From Saccoglossus kowalevskii (Eukaryota > Hemichordata > Enteropneusta > Harrimaniidae), in assembly GCF_000003605.2 (NCBI RefSeq), contig NW_003123420.1, forward strand, positions 308,948-339,020: a stretch of DNA of 30,073 nucleotides, in the 5' to 3' direction. The position numbers and the translations under genes are program-made. Below, in pieces: positions 1 to 12,100 of this stretch (within the stretch, counting starts at the first letter, position 1; each line of letters begins with the position of its first letter). The notes beneath the pieces are model-generated. The model saw nothing but the letters and a program-made list of their open reading frames with translations, did no database searches and had not been told where the DNA came from.

Positions 1-2031
1 TTGCAAATGCAGGAATGACGTATAGGTTAGGGATTTTTATGCAACAGAATTATACTTTAATAGTGACAATTGTTTAACTGATAATACTTGAAAAAAGATG
101 ATTTTCAGGAGTTTGATGAATTATTAGCTGACATATTCACTATTGTACAGTGGTAATCCAATGTATGGTTTAATTGTAGTGAATGCCCAGAAGAGTACTT
201 GTTTGACATTGTCAAAATACAACAAAGCTAAGAGTGATTAATTATGTGATTAGAAGTGTAAACAAAATCAACCCTTTTAAATAAATACACATCAAACATA
301 TTCAGCTCTCAAAGGCAAAGAGTTAGAATAGTTCACGCAATGTCAGCAAAACTACTTGTTCAAATTTCTATGACTCCTTCTATACACAGTCTGCTATATT
401 TTCACATCAAGACAAATAACCATGAGGTTATCGCCCCATATCACTTGTTTGTACAGCTGGTTAATACGAGTGACGTCATAGGCTAGTATTGAGTACAAAC
501 CACAGATGAGTAGGTACAGCCAATGATGTAAAGAGTACCCAATCCAAACCAACACTATTAACAACCAATTCCAAATGTGAAAAGGAAACAGAAATTGTCA
601 TTGCAAAACATATATACTACTAGTAATTAGCCATACCATCTAAGAGTGTTGATGCATGCATTTGCAATTACAGCTGCCGATGGTTTTCAAAATCAGTAGT
701 ACAATGTAATATTCTCAGCACTATATTTTTCAAAATAAACTTTGAGTCATAAATTTATTGTCATTGTATATTGTACCAGGTCAGTAATTAACTTTTAATA
801 ATATCCAGACTGAAATCTCATATCACAGTGATCAAAATGGTACTGTTGGTTTTGTCAGTGCACTGTTCGAGCACTAGACTGTCGACAGTTGGTTGTACCT
901 AATATTAATCTGTTATTAATAAATATTGTGTATAAACATAATATGTGTGAATAAATTGTGATAGCTGGGACTGTCTGGGGCTGCAATTCACTGGTAAGAT
1001 TTCTTACCAGATCTGGGTACTTTTATATGCAAATGAAATAGTCGCGGAGATGTCTATCATTTTATCGTGGTCAATCGTGAAAGAGGTCAGGGGTCCCTGA
1101 ATACTGAGATCGCCCACGACTTACACGAAGGTCGTTGAAATTTCTTCCTGAACTTATCAAAGTTTTTATGCAGAGTCAATGCTTGCAGTCCACATTTTTT
1201 GCACGCGTATGAGCTGGCAAGATGTAGGTCGATCATCTATGCCACAACAAATTTGATTTCTTTACATGTCGTAGTTCTGTTGATCCCACGAAACTCTCCT
1301 CCGGTTTTCTATATTTTCTATTTGACTGCCACAAATATTGCATGGTATTTCCTTGGTTGGAGTGACTGTATTCCTTGTGTTCATACTGCGAACAACCAAC
1401 ACATTCAGGAGGTCAGCCATTTAGAACAAATTTGCATACATTATGTTAATATTAATTTATTTCGTGACACCACCATCAACAATGAATTATCCATATCAAC
1501 TAGAGACCTGCAGACGAGGACAGTGCCTCACGTGAAATGTTTCACATTTTTCATCAAACACCTTTGGCGTTTGAAAGTCTAGGATACACAATTACATTAG
1601 GGCCCAAGGACGTTGACGGTCTAGTAGAGCACATACATAATGATATGATGACATTTATATACACATCTTCAGTGTGAAATATCAGCTATCACACGAAAAT
1701 GTCACTACAGTGCATGATGTGGACCATGATCATGCCATAAAAGATCATACCATCAACACCAGGCATACAGAAATGCATACTAATACACTGACTTTAACAC
1801 TATAGCAAATATGTTAAAACACTTGTTCGCCGCCGTGAAGATTTGCAAACATATCAAGGGAACACTCAATATTCAGTTTGACCAGACCTACGGTACTTGT
1901 GGGAATTTGAGGATATTTTAGTGCCTCAAATCTGACACAATAAAATTGTGCAATGAATCCCTAGTGTTTGTACTGTATGACTTAATAGATGCCAAAGTAA
2001 TAATCTGCACATAATCAATCATTTCAGCCAC
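1..2031. other. Left flank, presumably CATIP intron 6 sequence
   Basis: No CATIP exon could be found on the minus strand, so this is probably intron. The patch at 960-1600 is less AT-rich than its surroundings and has a small palindrome at 991-1010 (CTGGTAAGA-TT-TCTTACCAG). It also has an octamer (ATGCAAAT, 1027-1034) overlapping a TATAAAAG box read on the minus strand (1020-1027). The plus-strand open frame at 1199-1582 starts at TTG, and I recognise nothing in it. Confidence 0.45.
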
Positions 2032-2033
2032 AC

Positions 2034-2119
2034 AAATAATCACAGGCTATGATCCCACCTTCTGATATGAATCCCTGCATACTGTCCATACTATATGTTT
2101 GTGCTGTTCTCTGAACATC
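2034..2119 (-). CDS. CATIP: CATIP exon 6 (3' boundary uncertain)
   Basis: A strong polypyrimidine tract and acceptor (TCTTTTTTTTTAG|GATGTTC) open a phase-0 frame reading DVQRTAQTYSMDSMQGFISE, then GGIIACDYL. MQGFISEGGII resembles IKGFISEAANL of vertebrate CATIP. The frame reaches TGA at 2026-2024, so the exon must end before that. Two GT candidates exist: after 2034 (GATTATTT|GTGTGG) and after 2032 (TTTGT|GTGGCT). Neither is a strong donor, so the end is given as the upstream one. Exons 7 onward were not found in 1-2031. Confidence 0.7.
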
Positions 2120-5100
2120 CTAAAAAAAAAGACAATTGCACATGTAAACAAAAATGCATCAATAGCTCATTAGTAAAGATTATTTCACAGCTATGCTGTA
2201 ATGCGCTACTTCTGTATGTGTTCAAAGCATAAAAGTCAGACTATATTAGCGACCTTTAAATTTTAAAAGCAATTAAATCAAAACTGTCAGTTGTGTGGGT
2301 TAATTGCAACATGTGCCGATGGGCTATACACTTGGAGTCAACCAATTTTTGCCTTTTTCGCTGCAGTCAATCACCATCAATTTTGTAACTGGTTGGCATG
2401 TTAATGAGCGTTCCACTATAAAACAAATCTGTAGACCGGTTGCAATGTATACACTGATAGTGTTTGGTCACTGTGGTTTAGCTTTAATGATTAACTTTAA
2501 AGAGTTAAAGTTAAAGGTCTAATAAAACAGATTTGCTATTTCCGGTAACAGGCTTAAAAAATACTGGATAGGTAAGTTTACATTTTTATTTTATTTTATT
2601 TTACTTTTCCCATTGAGATACACTCTTTGGTTTATTGCTACAAATAATCATTGTTTAAACAAAAAAACAACAAAGTTAATTTTCTCGATAGATTTCTTTT
2701 ATACATGAAATTAGGTGCTTGTCATTCACTACACAGGGAAAGTAAATGTAATTATAATTACAATGTTGAAAGATAATAAATATGCACCAAAACAGATTAG
2801 TTTAAACTCATTTGCATAAAATAAACTATTCGATTTCTCCCCAGCGATATAGTTTATCGGAAACAAGATTTATTTTATTAAAAGTATAAGCACAGTAGTT
2901 TGTACTAACTGGTATTACAAACATCTTATTTGCGATAATAATGAGAGGAGGAAATGGGTCTTGATAAGACTCGTGTGTCTCTTTTATTAAATGATGCATA
3001 TTACTGTTAACTCAATATGCTGCAAAACAGTACCTTACAATGTATAGGCGATTCACCAGATTGATGTCTGTGCACATCTTAAAAATTAAATTTGGAGTTA
3101 ATAGACTGTCATTTCTAAATGACAGTATTCAAGTTCTAAAATGCAATTTGCTTAATGGGAAAAATTTATGGTAATGACTTGTCTAATTGTCTAGCAGAGA
3201 CAACATATAGAAATCATGCAAAGTAAAAGAAACAAATTATTTGATTTTTCTGTCAGTTTATGATAGGGTAACCTGATTCGTAAAGAAAAAAAGCATACTT
3301 AGAGGAAACGGTAATATGTCAGTAATTCAAGACAGCAGGAAACCTGCTGTGAGTACACTAATCACAATAATACAACACTGAGAATTTATGTATCGATTTT
3401 TAAAATCAGATTACAATTCAACAGAATGATAAATTTTCCCCCTTAAAGGTCCCACAAAATATCATCTGACTTGTAGGATTTTGTGACAATTAACCAGGAT
3501 ATATTCTAATGGTTTCCTGTAAGGTGTCAATCATTTAGGTCATGTATTGGCTCAGGTATGACCTTACAGATGTACAGGTACAGTATGAGGTACTACAATT
3601 ACCAGAATTGACACAGTAGTTATGGGACACCGATAACAATTAAACTATTTCTACACACACATATAAATATATATAATTATATATATGTATATATATATAT
3701 TGAATTATTATTTTGAATACATATTGACATATTGGCAGTCTCTGATAGCCCAGTTGTGATGTAGATATTTTGTCATGTCAAATATATTAATGCTTGTTTC
3801 CATATTCAGCTGATTTGATAAATAATATCAGAGAATTGCTTGAAGTGAAAATATAATTTGTTCACAGGCTCTGTGAATATTATACTAAGACACTGAAGCT
3901 AATATTTTGCAAACCATTTATTATCAGTACATGAACAGTACAGTTTAGTGTAAGTTGTATGTGTACATTAATATACCGTTACTCCAAAGGCAGTTTCTGT
4001 GAACAGCAAATTAGGTTTCATTTGTTTTCTAATGGAATTTTACTTGTACTGTCAATACCATAGAAAAAAACTCACCCATCCCTGATACATGCTATGATTT
4101 TACAACACAGTGAGATATTGAAGTTACTTAAGCATCAATTTGACCGATTTGTACTTTGTTGTTACAGTATTTGTCAATGGTCATGAAAATTATGAATATC
4201 AGGGGTAGTTGATTTGCATCCCACGTACTAATGATAAATCTTATATTTCTGAAATTATAATACAACATGCTATGTAGTGAACATCACCTAATAGACCCAG
4301 AAAACAAAATTGGCTGCTGCAACATATACCAAATAGAATGAAATCACGCAGACACTCACTCAACACTCACTCAACACTCAACGGGGAGGCTTGGAGTTTT
4401 TTTATGAAAGTATTCGCATGCAATCCTGGTGCGTGTTCTCAGTGACATGCATGTAGTCCATCACACATCAAAGAACATCACCGAAGACAGACAGGTGAAG
4501 CAATCATACTGGAATGTAATATAAGCCGGCTGATACATAGTAGAACTATAGGTTATAGAATCAATAAACTCAATAAAAGGCACAGCATTCTACTCACTTC
4601 ACCCTGTGTGATGACTTTATTGATGATGCACTGTTCATCCTGCTGTACAATGAATGTCTTTCTGTCTAATGGATGGTCCTTTAGCTGAAAGGATGAACAA
4701 AATGAGAGGTTATGAACTACAGGTGGATAAAGGTGACAAGAAGGAAGACATAAATCAATTGCAACGAATGTTTTTTTCTCTCTCTTTTACTTCAAATGTT
4801 GAAGGAAAGGAACTGCTTCGACGTTTTTTTTTAAAAGAATCAATTCAGGTGGAAAAAATAAAGTTAATTTAATCTACTGGCACAATAAACACCATTAACG
4901 ATTGCAAATGAGTTAAATGGATATGATAAAAAAATCTTTAAATAACTTAAAAACAGAATTTATGATACGCATGTCTATATACATAATGTTCACTATTATT
5001 ATTCTTTGTACATGCAAGTCAATAATACATGTACATGATTTTCTCAACACTAACTGTCACTTCTATATATTCCCTCTCGATTCATAAAAAACAATATTTA

Positions 5101-6160
5101 TTTACTACAGAAAATAGTTATCATCATAATTAAATAAAATCCACTTATAATATTATTCCTGCTGTGAATATATCTAGATTTTTAATGTTTGTTTATTTTA
5201 ATTTTAATTCATGAATGAATTATGTGTACATATTTCCATAGTGTGATGTACTGTAATACAGAACAGATTAAAAAAGCATAGTTTTCATTGTACATGCTAC
5301 CTGGTAACTACCTAATAACTATAGAATAAGAAGAACATTGTTTATTGGAAAGCTCATGCATTTGTTTTCAGAATTATTGATCAATCATTCAAAAGAAACT
5401 ATTTAAATTATGAAATTTCATTTCAAATTTAAGCAATATCATGATTGAGCAGAATTGCCGCATATAGAATGCAGTACATTCGTGTGCTAAGAAAACACTA
5501 CAATGATATATTATGTATTTAGTGTTATATCAGCTATATACTTTGACATTCAGCACTGCACAATATCTTTTCTCAGTTTGACATCCAGCCTACGGCTTGG
5601 ATTGATACAGAGCTCTGATGATAATCGCTTGTGTCTACTGACTGTGAGATTATGAATAAATATTACATGCTACTGATAATAATTATAATTTAATTATAAA
5701 TGCTAACCACATGCATAGTACAGATACATTGAATACACAATATATAGAAACCAAATATTTACAAAACTATTTCTAGCTTTCCTATATTAAACTTTAATAA
5801 TATATTATAACTTTGACCAGAGAAAAGCTATTATTCAGTTGAAAAACAAATCAGGTGAAGGAAGACGATAAATCCTTAGGCTATGTTTGAGCCCTGCTGT
5901 TTGAAAACATACACCTCACAAACCAACCACAATATGACGGTTACAAGAGCTGTCATAGACACGTTCAAAGATATTTGATACAGCTCGAAAAAATGCTAAC
6001 TAAATATCATGCCTTGAAACTCGTCTCCTATGCTATAAAAATATTTGTATAATTTGTTTCTCAACTGCAGCAGGAATGGAGAATACTGAATTATTGCACT
6101 GAAGTCAGAATGAAATTAATTGATCTATTATTTTGTGTGCCAGGTACATTGTATACACAT

Positions 6161-6192
<32 letters not shown>

Positions 6193-9100
6193 CTGTCCTT
6201 ATATTTGTTCACCTTTTCCCTGATTCAACATGTTTGAAAGCAACACACATACAAGTTATTACAGATCAATAACAGGTTGGCTTTGGCTGATTGAAAAATA
6301 TATATTAGTTTGCAGAGTAGAAACAAATCAAAAAATCAATTCCCTAAAATGTGAGTGAAATTGAAAAAATCTCCAATGATGGATTTGACCTTCAAAACAC
6401 TTATTGAAGCACAGTTGCTCATACTCACTTTGACATACTCGTGGTGTTGTTGTTCCAGAGTTTCTAGAGACTTGGAAACATATGCTGCAAAAAAAGGGAA
6501 AAATGTGCAATTAATTTAAAATGGGGAAACCAAGGCACTTCTTGGGAGCACTTTAATAACTTTAACATTCTTGAGGCAGTGAAACACAGGGGAACACAGT
6601 ATCAGCAAGATCCATATAACTAACTATCTTTTTGAGGATTCCCACACAGGTCTCATGATGGATGAGATGGTTTACTGATATTTGCATGCTAGATCCCTGC
6701 TGCATGATATGGTGATGAACGATTCCCAGGCAGGTCTCATGATAGCTTTTGATTGTTTACTGATATTTGCATGCTAGATCCTTGCTGCATGATGTATTTA
6801 AGATACATACTTGTGATGGATTATCAGGCTCTTCTAACATATATCACCACTCCCAACTCCCTAGTGATATTTTTTCGATAGAAAAATCTACATTTTCTCT
6901 TTTCAGTTTGCACAAAATCAAATACTGCACAATTTATTAATAAATAAAATGTTATTAGTATATGTTCATTGTATAATTGACGCACAGTTAACATATATAA
7001 TGTTAACATGATCAATATTTTTCTGTTGAGAACAACAATCTAATTGTGAATACATAAAGTTGTGCTTCAGGTAATAATCAATCACTGCAATCAAGAATAT
7101 ATGGGTGACAACAGACTTTCTTGCCCAAATTTGGCTATTTTTGTCTCAATCTTCTGAAGGAAAGTACGGACTATAAACAAGACTACTTTGTGAATTTGTG
7201 ATGAAAATAGGGAACTGGTGGTGAAAAGATTAAACCTTCATTTATTGGCAATGTAGTTTTCTCATTAGAACACTTTCATTACAATTTTTGTTTGTTTAAT
7301 TTAGCATTTTAACTAAAACTAAGGATTTTTAGCAGCAGAAAAATTGGAAAAAAAAATTAATGATGTTCCATATGACGATATTTGTATTACATAAGCATGC
7401 CAAACCATCCATATCACAGTTTTCCTAGTATAGCCTATGTGTAATCAGCTTTTGAAGACATGCTACATGCACATCAGATACATAATTCACAACTAGACAA
7501 TCAAAGATACTATCGACATTACAGCAGTTCTGTACAAGTTATGTGCATAAATAGAACAGACAGGTAGCTGTAGAATAAAATCATGTAAATACCAAATGCA
7601 CATGCCACTAATCCTCACAGAAATAGGATTACTAGAGAAAGTTTAAGACAACTGATATGAGAGTATTTTTTAAATACCAAGCAAGCGAAATTGCAAGAGA
7701 GAGATAGAGAGTAATTTGCTGGCTACTCAGGAGCAAGTCCTACATAGGGCAATACATTTAATAGTTAACATTGTCACCACATATAGTGGAGTTGAAGTGA
7801 GATGTATGATAAAGTCTTCATGCAGAAATAATCCCATTTTTATAATCCGCAATATGAGACGAGGTATAATCCTGCTTTAAGGAGGTTCCAACACAAAACA
7901 CAACTGAAAATTAATTTTATAATAATATGGTTCCATATTCTATATATAAGATTAGTGGTTGGGTGTTTGACATTTTTTTTTTTTTTTGAGAAAATAAAAA
8001 TGAATTCGTCAGGAAAATTAACTGAAATACTATTAGGAATACTAATACTGATTTTCAAACAAATCTGCTTTTAATTTATAGTTCAATTATGTTGTAAATA
8101 TTTAATGAGAATTTAATTTCCCCATGCATGATACACATATGTGCTTGATTAGTGCAGTAGATGGAAGTTTGAAATAGTTTTCAACTTCCAATGAATGTAT
8201 TAAAAATAACCCTTGATTTAGCAGCTAGTCATTAGAATTGTATTACATTTGGCATGTATACACTTCACAGCTGCAATACATCATGAATTATGAAGGTATG
8301 TATACTCAGTGTAAACATTATCACCAGTGATGGAACGGTTAAGATAAACAGTGACTTCTAACCTAGGTCAGGCATTGCTATAGCTAGTTCACATGTTTGA
8401 ACATCTGAATGCCAGCATTTGTTAATTATCACAGCTAAATGTTCTGAGTACTGGTACTGGATACTGAAAACTAAGCAATTCCCTGCTTGAGAATGCGGGA
8501 ATATACCTAAAGTTGCTATTATGCAAATTAGATAATTATTATGCACAAAAGAGTTGGCAATCAACTACTTATCATCAGCACATATATTTTTAGATAATGA
8601 CAAAGTACATAGTGCATAGTATCCAGTATACTAGTCAAACCTTAATGCTTAGTATAATTCTAATATTAAGGAGAAGCTTAAGTGTAACATTTTGTTAATA
8701 ATTAATGAAAGCGTTTAACACAATCACAAGTTGTTACCTATTCAAGGAAAACGTTACATTTGTTTGTAGAAATTACCGGTACATGTAGCAGGAGAATGAA
8801 TTGTGCAGCGATCAAGTAGCGAAAATTTTACACAAGTTTCATGGATACAAGCGGCAGCAAATGGTAATGTTACTGGGAATAAAACCTGCATGGTGTACCA
8901 GATATTAGAACACCGACAGGTTGTATAACCAGCAAGACGAGGGTACTGATAAATCTAATTTCCTCTTACACAGCCGGTTTCTATAGGCTACACTGCATGC
9001 TGCTGTTGATTGAAAATAATTACACAAAAATTGTGGCTATTTATTTTAATCATCTAAGAAAGCCAATTTTTGTGGATTGTGGATAACTAGTAGTTCTCTA

Positions 9101-12100
9101 TTATATTTTTAAACAAATTGGATTAAAGTTTAACAAATGAGCTAAAACTTCTATAATTTTGTGTTGACAACTTTGAAAGCCTGTTGTTAATAAAAGTTCT
9201 ATAACAATGAAATTATATATCACAGCCGCAAGAAATCAAGATTTATATATGTACCAGAAACTAATTTCTTTTTTCAACACGCATTAATCATAATTTTTAT
9301 GCATGCGAGAACCAAACACAATAAAATATAGCATTCCAACAAAAGCTGTGTCTACATTATTACCATAAGCTGGAAAACGATGCAAGATTGTCACAAAAAT
9401 ATTTTAGTATGATCATCAAATTAACTGATGCGTATATGTATACATACACTTAAGGAGTTCTTGGGTTTATGTACAAGTATTCTCAAAAACAGAGCTACGT
9501 CACAATCCCCCAAAGGTTGTCAGGATCAATCACAAATAAGAATAGACAATGAATTTATGGATTAACACCTCTGTTTTTCCCCTTCGCTAACTAACTTTCC
9601 CCCATGCTAACGAAAAAATCTTTTTTCTTCTAATGACTTACTATTCCAGTCCATCTTTGAGAATATATTTAGATGAAATAAAGTTTTTGGGTATATGTAC
9701 AAATGAAATGGAATAACAATATATCATACTGGAGGACATTTGTAACATACTTGCTTTTACATTTGATGTGCCCTTTTTTTCAAACTTTGCAGTTATACAA
9801 AATTCCATATTATAAGATATTAATTCACTATTGCATATCATCACAGTACTGAGTGGCATTCAAAAAATATTAATAATACAAATTATAGTTTCAGATTCCC
9901 TGTTTCTCCTCGCAGGGAGTAAAATAGAAAATTAAAAAAAAATATGTACATGCAGAAACATGTACGCAATAAAACTGCAGGCGACCTTAGATGTGTGCAG
10001 GCGGTTATATACTCTCATGCTAACACTGTTTGGTTCAGTGCACCCAAAAGGATACAGTAATCAAAAAAATACTTATCGGGATTGTAGGATAAATTAAATT
10101 GGTGAACTATAAATGCAGTCTGCAGCAGCATGTTGCATATTTTAAGTGAAGAGAACTTTCATAATAAAATATTACAATATGAATTGGTCAGATTGGGATT
10201 TGGTATAGTGGTATACCAGTATAGACATGAGAAATCGCCATTGTTGAAATTCCTAAAGATGAAATAATTACTGTAACAATACTTTTAGTGAGAATTTTGA
10301 TTAATGTTAGTATCATCATAATATTTATTGCTGTGTGTTCACTCATACTCACTGTTGTTGTGAAAGTCAAAATAACGAAATAAATACGAAAATATAAAAT
10401 AACGAAAAAAAAGATTGATATACATGTACTAATACGCAAGTGTGATGCGATGAACCCACACTGGAACCTTTTCTTCGTTTTACTTTGAAATAAAATAATG
10501 TTTTGGCTCTAAAATTGGAATTTCTTGTTTATACGAATAGCAATTCTATAGCTGAACCAGGTGGTTAATATCTTATGAGAACTAAGTAAACTAACACACA
10601 TGAACTCTACCTAGTGATGTGCAGTGAAAACTGGAAAACACATTGTGTGGACAATGTATCAGGTGACTTGAAGTGTGGTGTATACTATGTGGTTGAACAA
10701 TGATATGTAACTGTAGCACTTGTTTACATACATTTTAAATGTGCATGTTTTTTTGGTCACTTAAAATTTGCGTATAGATGTATCCATTATCGCAATTGTA
10801 TGCTTATAAGTAACAAGTCATTGAAAATGACACAGTCCCTGTTAAATTAAGTTCTCTTTGTGCTCGTCCTATTAAAGCAGAGGGGTTGGCGCGAGCGTGT
10901 CCTTGAAACTTGAGTTCCAAGTGACGTATACAACAGATTGTTTATTTACATCAAAACACGTGTTCCGTGTAGTAGTAATATGGCCAAAAATAAAAACAGC
11001 TGTTATTCGGCCATCTTTGATCTGATTATGAAACACACTGATATGTATGATGTATTTGCCAAATACAAATGAAAATGGTACATAAATTGTGGAAATATAG
11101 TAGTAAGGCCAAAAAGTCAGATGGCTGTCAATCGGCCATCCTTGACCAGATTTTGAAACAAATTGTCATGGACATGCATCCTAACATGTATAAAGTACAT
11201 GTATGTGCCAAATTTGAATGAAAACTGACAGAGCACGTCCAAGATACCACATAAAAAAAAACAACAAGATGCCTGCCAGCCAACCATCTTTGATCCAATT
11301 GCGAAATAAATCGTCATGGACATGTATCCTAACATGTATAATCTATGTACCAAGTTTGAATGACAACTGACAAAGCATGTCCAAAATACAACATTTTCAA
11401 AAAACAAGATGGCTGCCAGTCGGCCATTTTAAATCGAATCGCTAAACCACTGCATGTGCATATGTCCTACATACGGTACTAGGCACATGCAAAGAATGAA
11501 CAGAATCGGTCCACATGATTCGGAAATATGACTCTGGACAGACTGACGCACAGATGGACGGACACACGGACGAATAGACTCAGGAACTCACGGACGGTCG
11601 GGGACATATATCCTAACATGTATGATCTATGTACTAAATTTGGGTGAAAACTGACAAAGCATGTCCAAAATACAACATTTTCAAAAAACAAGATGGCTGC
11701 CAGTCGGCCATCTTTGATCCAATTGTGAAACAAATCATCATGGACATGTATTCTAACATGTATAATCTATGTACCAAGTTTGAATGAAAACAGACAAAGC
11801 ATGTCCAAAATAAAACATTTTCAAAAAACAAGTCGGCCATTTTGAATCGAATCGCTAAACCACTGCATGTGCATGTCCTACATAAAGTACTAGGCACATG
11901 CAAAGAATGAAGGGAATCGGTCCAAGGGATTCTGAGATATGACTCCGGACGGACGCACAGACGCACAGACGGAGACCAAATTATAAGTCCCCGTTTTCGG
12001 ACTTCGTCTGAACGGGGACTTAAAACAGTATGGGATTATGAATATCAGATAGTCATCATATTACCACAGTGAGGGATGGGGTGAAACAATGTGTACATAT

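Noticed and set aside
1199-1582. 127-codon plus-strand open frame, and a minus-strand frame under it reading PCNICGSQ
   Set aside because: The plus frame begins at TTG and has no known domain. The minus frame has an acceptor-like TTCGCAG but does not continue CATIP, and its donor (GTAAAG) is weak.
4270-4330. Acceptor-like TATGTTGCAG followed by a short open stretch on the minus strand, considered as a CATIP exon
   Set aside because: The peptide (QPILFSGSI) does not fit CATIP between exons 5 and 6, which already join in frame.
11117-11966. Three overlapping minus-strand open frames with similar peptides (SNLVHRLYMLGYMS, FFENVVFWTCFVS)
   Set aside because: They are translations of the tandem repeat units; the repeated peptide simply mirrors the repeated DNA.
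11985-12021. Helitron 3' end
   Set aside because: There is a strong hairpin, but no CTRR follows at the usual distance, so the superfamily is left open.
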